64,000 nt of DNA from Paenibacillus sp. YN15 (lineage in GTDB: Bacteria; Bacillota; Bacilli; Paenibacillales; NBRC-103111), in NCBI RefSeq assembly GCF_003285005.1, contig NZ_QMFA01000012.1, forward strand, positions 62,001 through 126,000, read 5' to 3'. The notes below the pieces were generated by a model. It was not told where the DNA came from. It saw only the letters and a program-made list of their open reading frames with translations, and ran no database searches. Position 1 is the first letter of the stretch. Each line of letters begins with the position of its first letter. Below are positions 19,950 to 28,802 of this stretch, piece by piece. The translations under genes and the position numbers were made by a program.

Positions 19950-19964
19950 GGACAGCGCTTTCAT
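19950..19964 (-). promoter_or_regulatory. Catabolite-responsive element (cre)-like site
   Basis: Minus strand ATGAAAGCGCTGTCC fits the CcpA cre consensus WTGNAANCGNWNNCW except for the last base. It lies ~45 bp before the PL8 lyase start in the 333-bp divergent gap (19906-20238), suggesting glucose repression of the lyase. No convincing -35/-10 pair for the lyase could be placed. Apart from this site and the plus-strand promoter, I see nothing else in the gap. Confidence 0.45.
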
Positions 19965-20124
19965 AAGCATTCTTAAGTGTTGTTTCCGTTATGCCGCAAA
20001 CGTGATTCATGTGGATTTTAACATTCGGATTTTCAGCTTGGAATGAACCATACCGATTTTTTGGAATCAAACTGATGTATTCTGTCTGTTAAATGCCCTG
20101 CAAAGATGATTTGAAGACAAAGCA

Positions 20125-20153
20125 TTGACTTCATTTCATGAGGTTGCTATCAT
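20125..20153 (+). promoter_or_regulatory. Probable sigma-A promoter of the SGNH hydrolase gene
   Basis: TTGACT (20125-20130), 17-bp spacer, TATCAT (20148-20153), ~85 bp before the ATG at 20239. Both hexamers are one base off consensus with ideal spacing. Confidence 0.6.
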
Positions 20154-20238
20154 AAACCTGATTTGTTATTCCCAATTAACCCCGTTAGCATAACAAAATT
20201 AATTTATCTGATATTCCACTGGAGGAGGTACGTGCCGG

Positions 20239-20823
20239 ATGAAAAAAGTGCTCTTATTAGGGGACTCTATCCGAATGGGTTATGACCAATACGTCAAGGA
20301 GCTTTTGGAAGGAACCTGCGAGGTGTATTACGATGAGCAGGACAACGGGCGTTTTGCCGCTTATACCCTCTGGCAGGCCAATCAGTTTTTCCGGAAATAC
20401 GGCAAATTTGACGTGGTTCATTGGAACAACGGCTACTGGGACATGAACATCGAAGCGCCCATGGCGGAGCCCATGCATCCCGTTGATGAATACGTTCATT
20501 TCCTGAAGAGAATCATCGCGGAGATTCGCCGCAACGGGGCGGAAATCATTTTTGCCACTACGACTCCGATTCTGGATAACGGCGCCTCCCTGGACAACAC
20601 CGGCACAGGAACAAGCATCACCTATAGCAACGATTGGGTCATTCAATACAACGATGCCGCCAAAAAACTGATGGCCGAAGAATGCATCGCCGTAAACGAT
20701 CTGTATACGCTGATGCACCACGATCCAAACTTCTATAAATGCGGAGACGGGCTTCATCTGACGGAGGAAGGCTCCAGAGTCTGTGCGGAACAGGCGGCGA
20801 GGATGATTGCGGAGAAGCTGTAA
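20239..20823 (+). CDS. SGNH/GDSL-family hydrolase (putative carbohydrate esterase)
   Basis: 194 residues preceded by GGAGGAGG ten bases before the ATG. Block I is LLGDSIRMG with the nucleophile Ser10; an Asn-rich block III-like WNNGYWD follows, and the C-terminal GDGLHLTEEG supplies the catalytic Asp and His. SGNH enzymes often remove acetyl groups from polysaccharides (family knowledge). There is no signal peptide, so it should act in the cytoplasm, perhaps deacetylating imported oligosaccharides from the adjacent lyase. One of few plus-strand genes; divergent from the lyase and convergent with the next regulator. Confidence 0.85.
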   Translation: MKKVLLLGDSIRMGYDQYVKELLEGTCEVYYDEQDNGRFAAYTLWQANQFFRKYGKFDVVHWNNGYWDMNIEAPMAEPMHPVDEYVHFLKRIIAEIRRNGAEIIFATTTPILDNGASLDNTGTGTSITYSNDWVIQYNDAAKKLMAEECIAVNDLYTLMHHDPNFYKCGDGLHLTEEGSRVCAEQAARMIAEKL

Positions 20824-20927
20824 CAAGGGGCTGCCGCCAAAAGGCATGTCCGCTGATTCTGCTGCGCTCCATGAATCTCTCAGGCTTTATTCTACCTGGC
20901 GGCTCTTCCGCCGCCTACGGTTAAATT

Positions 20928-21000
20928 CGGTGAACGGGGACATTTTTTGCAAAAGCGGCGGTTGCATGTTTTGCCTGGGTAACGATTCTTGTCATAAGAA
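20928..21000 (-). repeat. 73-bp recurrent element, copy B
   Basis: Matches copy A at 7504-7576 at about 60 positions of 73, including the internal pair GCAAAACATGCAACCG / GCAAAAAATGTCCCCG 24 bases apart on the minus strand. It lies between the convergent SGNH and AraC-type genes, just past their shared terminator, with a small hairpin GGCGGC-6 nt-GCCGCC (20898-20915) next to it. Copy A likewise sits at the 3' end of an AraC-type regulator. Confidence 0.7.
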
Positions 21001-21004
21001 GAAC

Positions 21005-21030
21005 AGAGACCCCCTTCACCGGGGGTCTCT
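21005..21030. terminator. Bidirectional terminator
   Basis: AGAGACCCCC-TTCACC-GGGGGTCTCT is a perfect 10-bp stem followed by TTTG on the plus strand and a T-rich run (GTTCTTCTT) on the minus strand. It serves the convergent SGNH hydrolase and AraC-type regulator genes. Confidence 0.85.
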
Positions 21031-21060
21031 TTGTATGGGAGCATGGAGAAGTCTGCGCAG

Positions 21061-23364
21061 CTAGCTGGTTTTTCCCCGGGCAAACCGTTCCCTGTATTCG
21101 GTGGTGGTCAATCCGGTGCATTTTTTGAAGGAGCGCATAAAGCTGCGGCTGTTGGCATAGCCCACAGAGGCGGCAATATCCCCGATCTTGGCGTTTTTGT
21201 TCTCCAAAAGCCGCTTGGCCGCCTCGATGCGGACCTCAATCAGATAATCAATAAAATTCCCTTCCGCATATTCCTTGAACAATTTGCTGATATAGGTGGG
21301 GCTCATATTGAACTCCTCCGCCAACCGGTCCAATGACAGGCTATGGTCGGAGTAATGCTCCTGAATGTACACAAGAACCTGATCGATAATTTCCTTTTTG
21401 CCTCTCTGGTTGCGTCTGTCCCCGATAATCGCCGCCAACTCCTCCAGGAGCGTGCTTACCAGCTGCTCCGTCTGCCGCCAGTCCTCGCATTGGTGGATGC
21501 GCTCATGGACATTGCCCACCCGGGTCAGCGTATCCTCTGCGGAAATGCCCAGGCTTTCCATGGTTTGCATAGCCCGCATCACCAGTTCAAAGGAAAACTG
21601 CTTGATCAGCTCCGGAGACAGGCTGCCCTTTACCGCTTCCTGGAAGGCCTCCTCCAGCAGCTCCTTCATCCGTGAAGGATCATTCAGCTTCAAGGTCTCC
21701 AGTACACGGTCAACCATTTGCAGCATCCGGTAATAGCCCAGATTGTCCGTGGATTGCAGGTCCTCAATGGAAATAACGGTGTGGGGGCCGGTGACCATTT
21801 TGTAGCGCAGGGCCAATTGGGACTCCTCATAAGACTCGGCAGCCTGCTTCAAATCCTCATAGCATCTGCCGATTCCGACTGTCACCATTATGCCGATCTG
21901 CTTCTTCATCACCTCCTGGATCTGTTCCAAAAGCGCTGTGGCCCGCAGAACATTCTGCTCCTCGTCTCCCTCCGCGAAGCTGAAGAGAATAGCCGCCCGT
22001 CCGCCGCCCAGGTCAATAGCCACACCTGCGTTCTCCATATTGATGATCTCTTCGGCAACATTGCACAGACAGTATGTATACAATGTCTCATCCTTGGGGT
22101 CAATTCCGCCCTCCTTGCTGGTTTCGGCAGAGGCCGCCAGGAAGCGGTTGGGGAAGAGCCGGATGCCCAGATACTCCAGATGATGCCTGGCCTTCGCATA
22201 CGTTGTCCGGTAGCCGGTGAGAATATCCATCACAATCCGCCACTTCAGAACCGGCTTGGATTCCCGCACCTGATGCTCCAGATTGTCCCGGTCCAGAAAC
22301 ATCTGGTCAATAATGCTCTCCAGATAGGAGGTGCCCTGCACGCTTCTTCCCACGGGGGCAGCCTGATATCTTCCGGCCAGCTTGCCTAATACCCGGTCAA
22401 TCGGCCTGAAGGTTCTGCGGTTGAACACAAAGACCAGGGCCAAGGCGGCCGCAGACATTACGGCAGTCAGCACGATAAAAAGATTCCTGGTGAAGATAAG
22501 GGAACGGTACACCTGGGCCTCCGGCACAACTGTCACAATGGTCCATCCGGTATAAGGGGATTTTTTGTAAAACACAGTCTGCCTGACGTTATCGATATCT
22601 GTGGCGAATGATCCGTCCCCCTGACGGGCCAGCAGGGTCTGCATATAGGGCAGCTCCTTCATATTGCTGTAAATTTTGCTTTTGTCATCATGGGTGACCA
22701 CTTCCCCTTGGCCGTCAATAATAAAAGAGTGGCCTTGAAAGGAATCCCCTTCATAGATATCCCGAATCATTTGGTGCAGCTCGTTTTCATCGATATTGAC
22801 CGCCAGCAGGCCCCTTCTGTAGCCCGGCGCGCTTAAGGAGGGATAGGGCCGGATGAGAGTTACCACATCCCTGTTTTTGGTGCCATCCCAAATTTTATGG
22901 GTAGGCAACCACCAAAAGTAACCTTCCTTATCCAAATAATCGGTCAGCCATTGGTTATCGGATTCTTCCTTGCCCATATAGGAACGGTCTGTAAGCAGAT
23001 TTCCGGTCTTATCCGAATAGACAAATATGGAAGAAAATCTCATATTTTTCGTCATAAAGCTGCTGATTTTAGTGCGCAAATTTACAAAATTTACATACCG
23101 CTGGGAATCGTCCTTGTAGCTGTCGTTCATAAAATAGACGAACTCCAATTCCTCCGTAAGCTGCAGCAAATCCTTTTCCGATTGCTGAAAGGACATCTCG
23201 ATTTTCTGGTCAATCTGCTTGAGCAGCGCCAGATTGGTTTCCTTCAGCTGATGCTGGAGCCCGCCGACTGTTCCCCAATACGAGAATAAAAACGTCAGCA
23301 GGATGAACAGCAGCAGGATTCCCCCATACACCATCATGACCCGGGTTGACATGCTAACTTTCAT
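21061..23364 (-). CDS. Membrane-bound AraC-family transcriptional regulator with Cache-like sensor
   Basis: About 767 residues from ATG 23364, seven bases after TGAGGAGG (decisive for this start). Membrane helices near 10-30 and ~285-305 bracket an extracellular sensor of ~255 residues; a long cytoplasmic linker follows, and the last ~100 residues are an AraC-type DNA-binding domain (FNMSPTYISKLFKEYAEGNF; KIGDIAASVGYANSRSFMR). Same architecture as the 7567-9909 protein but clearly diverged. It lies 210 bp downstream of a YesN-type response regulator, so this uptake block (set 3) carries both a two-component pair and a one-component sensor. Target probably the set 3 or lyase genes. Confidence 0.88.
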   Translation of the reverse strand: MKVSMSTRVMMVYGGILLLFILLTFLFSYWGTVGGLQHQLKETNLALLKQIDQKIEMSFQQSEKDLLQLTEELEFVYFMNDSYKDDSQRYVNFVNLRTKISSFMTKNMRFSSIFVYSDKTGNLLTDRSYMGKEESDNQWLTDYLDKEGYFWWLPTHKIWDGTKNRDVVTLIRPYPSLSAPGYRRGLLAVNIDENELHQMIRDIYEGDSFQGHSFIIDGQGEVVTHDDKSKIYSNMKELPYMQTLLARQGDGSFATDIDNVRQTVFYKKSPYTGWTIVTVVPEAQVYRSLIFTRNLFIVLTAVMSAAALALVFVFNRRTFRPIDRVLGKLAGRYQAAPVGRSVQGTSYLESIIDQMFLDRDNLEHQVRESKPVLKWRIVMDILTGYRTTYAKARHHLEYLGIRLFPNRFLAASAETSKEGGIDPKDETLYTYCLCNVAEEIINMENAGVAIDLGGGRAAILFSFAEGDEEQNVLRATALLEQIQEVMKKQIGIMVTVGIGRCYEDLKQAAESYEESQLALRYKMVTGPHTVISIEDLQSTDNLGYYRMLQMVDRVLETLKLNDPSRMKELLEEAFQEAVKGSLSPELIKQFSFELVMRAMQTMESLGISAEDTLTRVGNVHERIHQCEDWRQTEQLVSTLLEELAAIIGDRRNQRGKKEIIDQVLVYIQEHYSDHSLSLDRLAEEFNMSPTYISKLFKEYAEGNFIDYLIEVRIEAAKRLLENKNAKIGDIAASVGYANSRSFMRSFKKCTGLTTTEYRERFARGKTS

Positions 23365-23470
23365 GTTGAGCCTCCTCATATCCCCCATCTTCTTATGCCA
23401 TAAGTATAAGTTAAAAGTCATTTTCTGCAAAGGGAGGATACCGCCGCGGCGGAGCTATTCATAAATCGAA

Positions 23471-23498
23471 CAGACCCATGCGAGTGCGCATGGGCCTG
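23471..23498. terminator. Terminator hairpin, shared family copy 1
   Basis: CAGACCCATGCG-4 nt-CGCATGGGCCTG, a 12-bp stem with one A/C mismatch, 77 bp after the response-regulator stop on the minus strand. The hairpin and the following GGAGGGAGGGCTGG resemble 35509-35552, so it belongs to a small repeat family used as terminators here. Confidence 0.65.
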
Positions 23499-23574
23499 TT
23501 TGATTGGAGGGAGGGCTGGATGCAGGGGCGCTCTTGAGCAAGGCGGGGGCGCCAAAAGCCCGGCTGCCGCAGGC

Positions 23575-24663
23575 TCAGGACTCCATTCTTTTCTTGTATT
23601 CCATGGGAGCCAGGCCATAATGCTTCTTGAACAGCTGGGAAAAATAAATCACGTCCTCATACCCCACCCTATCGGCGATTTCATAGCTCTTCATGGCGGT
23701 ATGCAAAAGCATGTCCCGCGCCGCGCGCATTCTCTCGGCAATGATATACTGGTTGACCGTCGTTCCGGTCTGCTGCTTGAATATGTTGGCCAGATGGCTT
23801 CTGCTGATGCCGGCCTGATCCGCCAGCTCCTGAAGACTGGGCTTCTCGGCCAGCCTGCCGGCAATATGCTTCTTAATGTCCTCGATGACCTTGGGGCTTT
23901 GTCCCTCCTTGGCCGCTATCATGCTCTCCACAAGCCTATGGGCTCCTTCCTCCAGGCGCCTTACGGCGCAGAGGCGGAAATAAAAGCGGATATTGGCCGT
24001 TTCAATCCGCTTATCTCCCAGTCCCAGGTCCGTTCCCTCCTCCAGTTCAATGGCAAGTTTGGAATCATGCAGCTCCTCCACAACAGTCTGCAGCCAGCAC
24101 ATGGACAGGGCATTGAGCAAATAATATTTCTCCCCCACCCAATCCTTCAAAAGCTCCAGCGTATCCACGATCAGAAGGGGCATGGTTTCGGTCCGCAGTG
24201 TTTGAATATGCTCCAGCCATTTGTTCATAACCATCCGGTGATGGGGCAGCTTCCGGATAAACAGCTCTCCCGCCTGCTGGAGCCGCCCGGCTTGGAGCTT
24301 GGCTACAGATTTCTCCAAAGCCTTGTTCAGCTTGGTCTGGTCCACCGGCTTCAGAATGTAATCGATGGCCTCCAGCTCAATGCTCATCTTGGCGTAGTCA
24401 AATTCATCATAGCTGGATACGACGATGGAGAGCATCCATGGATAGCGCCTACCCAATTCGGAAATGAGGGCCAGGCCGTCCATTACCGGCATGCGGACAT
24501 CGGTAATGCACAGGTCCGCGTAATGGCGCTCCAGCCATTCCAGAGCCTCTTGCCCGTTGCCTGCCGTTCCCGACACCACTACCGTATCGGAAAAACGCTC
24601 CACCGATTTGGCTATACTGCTTCTTATCAGGTGAGAATCATCCACTACCAGAACGCGCTGCAT
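23575..24663 (-). CDS. YesN-type response regulator (receiver + AraC DNA-binding)
   Basis: 362 residues. The N-terminal receiver domain has the acidic pair Asp8/Asp9 and the phosphoacceptor Asp55 in LCITDVRMPVMDG; Lys at the VDQTK/ILKP loop is also present. The C-terminal ~100 residues are an AraC-type domain (GISRSHLANIFKQQTGTTV and YEIADRVGYEDVIYFSQLF). It is shorter than usual YesN proteins (~500) because the middle region is compact. Encoded 66 bp after the sensor kinase gene (24730-26505), its evident partner. It should activate the set 3 uptake and beta-helix genes. Confidence 0.92.
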   Translation of the reverse strand: MQRVLVVDDSHLIRSSIAKSVERFSDTVVVSGTAGNGQEALEWLERHYADLCITDVRMPVMDGLALISELGRRYPWMLSIVVSSYDEFDYAKMSIELEAIDYILKPVDQTKLNKALEKSVAKLQAGRLQQAGELFIRKLPHHRMVMNKWLEHIQTLRTETMPLLIVDTLELLKDWVGEKYYLLNALSMCWLQTVVEELHDSKLAIELEEGTDLGLGDKRIETANIRFYFRLCAVRRLEEGAHRLVESMIAAKEGQSPKVIEDIKKHIAGRLAEKPSLQELADQAGISRSHLANIFKQQTGTTVNQYIIAERMRAARDMLLHTAMKSYEIADRVGYEDVIYFSQLFKKHYGLAPMEYKKRMES

Positions 24664-24729
24664 TTCGCTTCCTCCTGTTCCATCGGGAATAGCGGTTTTG
24701 ACTCATTTTGCTTCTTGCAAGGATGAGGC

Positions 24730-26505
24730 CTATCCGCGGAGCATGACCGTGACAACAGCCCCGCCTGTGTGCGGGTCATTGCCAATCTGCAGCCCGGATA
24801 CCCCGTCCCTGTCATGCATGCGCAGCCTGTAATGCACATTCAGCAGACCCACCTGGCTGATGCTGCGGTAGTCGGAGGTCCCCGGAGGAAGGGCCAGCCG
24901 ACGCTGAAGCTCGGCAAGCTTATCCGGCGCAAAGCCGCTTCCGCTATCGCGCACAAGAATAACAATATACCCGTTCCCGCAGTTTCTTGCGGCGATTTCA
25001 ATGCACATGGGACATCCGGTCCGCTCAAAACCATGCTTCATGGAGTTTTCCGCCAGCGGCTGCAAAACAGCCTTCAGGCAGCGAATCTCATCCATGCTCT
25101 CGTCCATGTCTATTCTCAAGTCAATCTGGTCGCCGTACATAATATTGGCAATGCGGATATAATCCTGAACATGCTTAAGCTCATCAGCCAAAGGCACAAA
25201 CTCCTGCTTATAGCTGGAAGTATATCTCAGCATGTCTGACAGAGCCACTGCGGTTTCCATGATTTGCCGATGCTCGACCAGATTTGCCATGGCATTGATG
25301 GATTCCAGGGCATTGTACGTAAAATGGGAGTGGATTTGGGACTGGAGCGCCGACAGCACGGCCTGCTGCTGGAGCAAGCGGGACTCCGCCAGATCATTCA
25401 TGGACTCCTGCAGAGTATCGAGCATCCGATTGTAGGCATTGCCCAGCTCAGCCACCTCATCTGTCCCGCCTATGGCGATCCGGGTGTCCAGATTGCCTGT
25501 GCGGGTGAGTCTCATCCAATCCTTCAGCCGCAGCAGCCGGGAGGTCAGGGAGGAAGAAATCAGCCACACGGCCACCACCGCAACAAGAAAATTAACGACA
25601 GCCACAACCGCTGTAAAATTCCTTACCCGGAACACTCCCTCGGCCACATTGGCATAAGGGACCAGCACCATGGTCTTCCAGTTTGTATATGGAAGGGTCT
25701 GGAAAATCACCATTTCGTCCGTAGGTTTATAATAAAAGGAGCCGGCCTGCCCCTCCGATACCTGCCTCATCATGCCGGAATCCGGCAGAAATTCGCCTCC
25801 GCTGGTTTGCAGCAGGGGCTTGCCCTCCCCGTCGCTGATCAAGGCCGTGCTGTTTGCCCCCAGATTGATCTGATCAAGAATTTGCAATACTCTAGATGGG
25901 GAGATATCGATTTTGATAAGACCGCTGTGGCCCTGGAAGTCAAATCTTTTGACCATGCTAATGACCGACCGGAAGGAGGGGTTCTCATACGCCTTGGCGC
26001 TGTGAACGAATACCTCGAAGCCCTTGGACAAGGCGACAGAGGAAAACCACTCCTCCTCTCTCACCGAATGGTTCAGCCTGACAAAAGCCTGATTGCCGCG
26101 AAACAGCCTCTCCTTGCCATTGTCATTATAAATGGAAATGGAGAGCAGCTCGGGATGCTGGGATATATAAGAAAGAATATAACGGGATTCCATCCGGCTC
26201 TCCATAATATACAAGTCATATTCATCATCGCCATCTCTGCCAAGGCCAAGCCATTGCTCAAACTCATAGCTTAAGCCAAGCACAAGAAACCCGTACTCGT
26301 AATCCAGAAAATACTGGTTCAAATTCAAATTTGTCTGCTTCAAGATCTGATCGCTAAACATGGAGACATCCTTGCGAATGGTTTTGGAGCTTTCGTAATA
26401 ACTGAAATACCCGATGGACGAGACTAACACTACAATCAGCAGCAGCACCAACAGCATAAATTTCAGCTTCAGAGAACGGCGAATCCTGGCAATCCATTGC
26501 ATCAT
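24730..26505 (-). CDS. YesM-type sensor histidine kinase with atypical H-box
   Basis: 591 residues; start MMQW with AAGGTGG upstream. Membrane helix ~14-36, extracellular Cache-type sensor ~37-295, second helix ~296-318, HAMP ~320-370, then a LytS/YesM-type kinase domain. The phosphoacceptor box reads QIHSHFTYNALE around His394, where the family usually has QINPHFLYNTL; the N box PLAENSMKHGFE and G box RDSGSGFAP are normal. Pairs with the response regulator just downstream. The altered residues next to His394 could affect autophosphorylation. Confidence 0.9.
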   Translation of the reverse strand: MMQWIARIRRSLKLKFMLLVLLLIVVLVSSIGYFSYYESSKTIRKDVSMFSDQILKQTNLNLNQYFLDYEYGFLVLGLSYEFEQWLGLGRDGDDEYDLYIMESRMESRYILSYISQHPELLSISIYNDNGKERLFRGNQAFVRLNHSVREEEWFSSVALSKGFEVFVHSAKAYENPSFRSVISMVKRFDFQGHSGLIKIDISPSRVLQILDQINLGANSTALISDGEGKPLLQTSGGEFLPDSGMMRQVSEGQAGSFYYKPTDEMVIFQTLPYTNWKTMVLVPYANVAEGVFRVRNFTAVVAVVNFLVAVVAVWLISSSLTSRLLRLKDWMRLTRTGNLDTRIAIGGTDEVAELGNAYNRMLDTLQESMNDLAESRLLQQQAVLSALQSQIHSHFTYNALESINAMANLVEHRQIMETAVALSDMLRYTSSYKQEFVPLADELKHVQDYIRIANIMYGDQIDLRIDMDESMDEIRCLKAVLQPLAENSMKHGFERTGCPMCIEIAARNCGNGYIVILVRDSGSGFAPDKLAELQRRLALPPGTSDYRSISQVGLLNVHYRLRMHDRDGVSGLQIGNDPHTGGAVVTVMLRG

Positions 26506-26565
26506 GCTGCAACCACCTTATCAGCTTCATGCTTTTGCCTTATTTTTACTAGGCCATACTCCTCC

Positions 26566-26594
26566 ATCATATGTCCCCCCCTTCAACTAGACAA
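26566..26594 (-). promoter_or_regulatory. Possible sigma-A promoter of the sensor kinase operon
   Basis: On the minus strand TTGTCT (26594-26589), a 17-bp spacer containing a G-run, and TATGAT (26571-26566), ~60 bp before the kinase start and after the terminator of the beta-helix gene. Confidence 0.45.
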
Positions 26595-26660
26595 TGGAAT
26601 TCCCCCCCAGTCACAAAGCATCACCGGTATGACTCCTCCCCCATATCCGACAGCAAATAA

Positions 26661-26692
26661 TGCAGCGCCCCCGGCCGTCAGGGAACGCTGCA
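26661..26692 (-). terminator. Terminator of the set 3 beta-helix gene
   Basis: TGCAGCG and CGCTGCA arms with an inner CCC/GGG pairing, 20 bp after the stop at 26713. The minus-strand tail ATTATTTGC is only moderately T-rich. Confidence 0.6.
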
Positions 26693-26712
26693 TAGAATTT
26701 ATAGGGTGCGGG

Positions 26713-28785
26713 TCAATAAGGAGCCGCAATCAGGAAAGGACCTCTGTAGGCGGCGGAATCCCTGCTGGATATTCGGGAAAATTGATTGGCCGAGGCGGTT
26801 TCCGTAAGCTTGAAGGTCAGCACCTTGTCAGCTTGGCTCCTGGCATATTCGGTAACATCGATGCTGTACCAGCCGGGCTCCGCCAAAGAAACGGTTCCGA
26901 TCAGACTGGCCCCGGCGCTGGACGGAACATGATTCCAGGTTATGCTGTTCTCCGACCACCCGTCATCCGTCAGGCCGTAGAAGGTCACGTTCTGCGCCGG
27001 CTCATTGGATTCCACATGAAAGTTCAGTATGACTTTTCCCAGAGCCTCACGGTTATAGCCGCTCATATCCACTTTGATATACGCATCCCGGTCATAGTTG
27101 ACGGAGGCATTCTTTATGTCCAGCGCAGAGCTTAGGCCATAATTTTCATTGGCGTAGCTTCCGCCCCTCACATAGGCGTCCTCTGCCGCTTCATAGGAAT
27201 ATCCCAAACGCTCTGCAAGCTGGGCCCGGTACAAGGATGGAATGGACATCTGCGTCTGGCCGGTGCCCTCGATGAAGCCGGGAACGGTAGGCAGCAGGGT
27301 GCTGAAGGGACCCGCGCCGGTGATGTTGCCCTTGCAACCGATTGCATAATTTTGGGCAGCGGGCGGCTTTTCCACTACCGCACGGCCATTGCCCACATTG
27401 CAATTCCACAAGACAGAATTGGCGGCGGACCATCCGTGGCTGGTTCCATAATTTCCCCGGTTATACAAGGACAATACCCTGAAGTTACTGCTGATCACAT
27501 TGGTTTCCATGTGATTCTCGTACAGGAAGCCATGTCCCCATCTGCGGTGAAGCTCGCTGGCGTCATAAGACTGGCTGGCCACATTGTCGACGAATACATT
27601 TCCCGAATCCCAGCTGCCTCCATTGCCTACATAGGCATGTCTGCCCTGGCTGGCATAGTTGCCAATGAACAGGTTAAGCTGGGCAAATTCGGCGGCAAAG
27701 CTGTACCTTCTGCCTCCTTCCAGCTTGGAATGGGGCTCAACTGCGGAGGAATTGCGAACGGTTACTCTTGTGGCCGATTGCAGCGTAATTCCCTTGTTGA
27801 CAAAGTGCTTCACCTTCACTCCGCTGACCCAGCCATCCTCTACCGTATTGAAGATGATTCCTGCCCCGGCGTGATCCTCGCTGGTGGGGGACTTGGTGTC
27901 AATGACAATCTGCAGGTTCTCTACGCCTACCTCCGTCACCAGATCGGCACGGTCATACTTGTAGACATACGAGGTGGACAGGGAAGCGTCCAGCCGGTTG
28001 GTAATGGGAGCGTCAACCGTAATCCGGTTGCCGGATATAGTCGTAATGTGACGATTGAATAGCAGCGGCTGGGAATCCACCGCCCATGGCTCCCCGGTAT
28101 ATGTGCCGCCTCCGTCGACGGCATCCAGCCAGGCCTGGGTAGCCGGATGCTTGATAATAATATTGTCGCCAACGGAGAAGCCCGCCGCATTGCTGACATC
28201 AAAGCTTCTGTCTCCGGTATGGACCACGCTGCTGGTCACATTAACCCGGTTGCCGGGAGTATCGCCGCCTGCCCAGTTGGAGAAGGTATTGCCTCCCGCA
28301 ATGAGAACCGCCGCCTTATTGGCTGTACCTCCATATGGCCTGCGCAGAATCGTATTCGTGGTTGGACTGTCTCCCATACCCGCACCGGCCAAAATTACGC
28401 CGCTTGTGGGGATATACAAGGTGCCGCCAATGGCATATTCCCCAGCCGCCAGCCGGACTGTTCCCCGGATTCCATGGGCATCCGGCGTCCAGGAGGACAC
28501 GGTGTCGATGGCCTGTTGGATATGGGCGGTGTTGTCGCCGGAGACGGGAGCAACGGCATAAGCAGTCAGAGCTGTGCTGTCGGGAATAGCTTTTTCACCC
28601 AGATGGTACCCTGCATAGCTGAAATCCACAATCCGGTTGCCCAATGAATCAACAGCATATTCAAGCAGCCCCTGATTATTGTAATGCACTTGAGAGGACT
28701 CCCATGCCAACGCCTGCGAGCCTGAAGACAACAGCATCATTCCCGCCGCAAGTCCGACAATCCCTGCAATAAGCCGTTTTCCCAT
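26713..28785 (-). CDS. Secreted beta-helix protein with C-terminal CBM96-like domain
   Basis: 690 residues. Signal peptide ~1-27 (ending SQALA). Residues ~70-510 form a right-handed parallel beta-helix of the pectate-lyase superfamily (GTVRLAAGEYAIGGTLYIP, then Asn-rich rungs; YNRGNYGTSHGW late in the helix). Residues ~533-690 are a CBM96/DNRLRE-like domain (YVRGGSYANENYG, WSENSITWNHVP, IDVTEYAR), the same type found twice in the giant PL8 lyase. A lyase or hydrolase function is inferred; no catalytic residues can be named. Start 17 bp after the solute-binding gene stop with GGACGAGGG upstream, hence co-transcribed with set 3. Confidence 0.85.
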   Translation of the reverse strand: MGKRLIAGIVGLAAGMMLLSSGSQALAWESSQVHYNNQGLLEYAVDSLGNRIVDFSYAGYHLGEKAIPDSTALTAYAVAPVSGDNTAHIQQAIDTVSSWTPDAHGIRGTVRLAAGEYAIGGTLYIPTSGVILAGAGMGDSPTTNTILRRPYGGTANKAAVLIAGGNTFSNWAGGDTPGNRVNVTSSVVHTGDRSFDVSNAAGFSVGDNIIIKHPATQAWLDAVDGGGTYTGEPWAVDSQPLLFNRHITTISGNRITVDAPITNRLDASLSTSYVYKYDRADLVTEVGVENLQIVIDTKSPTSEDHAGAGIIFNTVEDGWVSGVKVKHFVNKGITLQSATRVTVRNSSAVEPHSKLEGGRRYSFAAEFAQLNLFIGNYASQGRHAYVGNGGSWDSGNVFVDNVASQSYDASELHRRWGHGFLYENHMETNVISSNFRVLSLYNRGNYGTSHGWSAANSVLWNCNVGNGRAVVEKPPAAQNYAIGCKGNITGAGPFSTLLPTVPGFIEGTGQTQMSIPSLYRAQLAERLGYSYEAAEDAYVRGGSYANENYGLSSALDIKNASVNYDRDAYIKVDMSGYNREALGKVILNFHVESNEPAQNVTFYGLTDDGWSENSITWNHVPSSAGASLIGTVSLAEPGWYSIDVTEYARSQADKVLTFKLTETASANQFSRISSRDSAAYRGPFLIAAPY

Positions 28786-28802
28786 CCCTCGTCCATCCCC
28801 CT

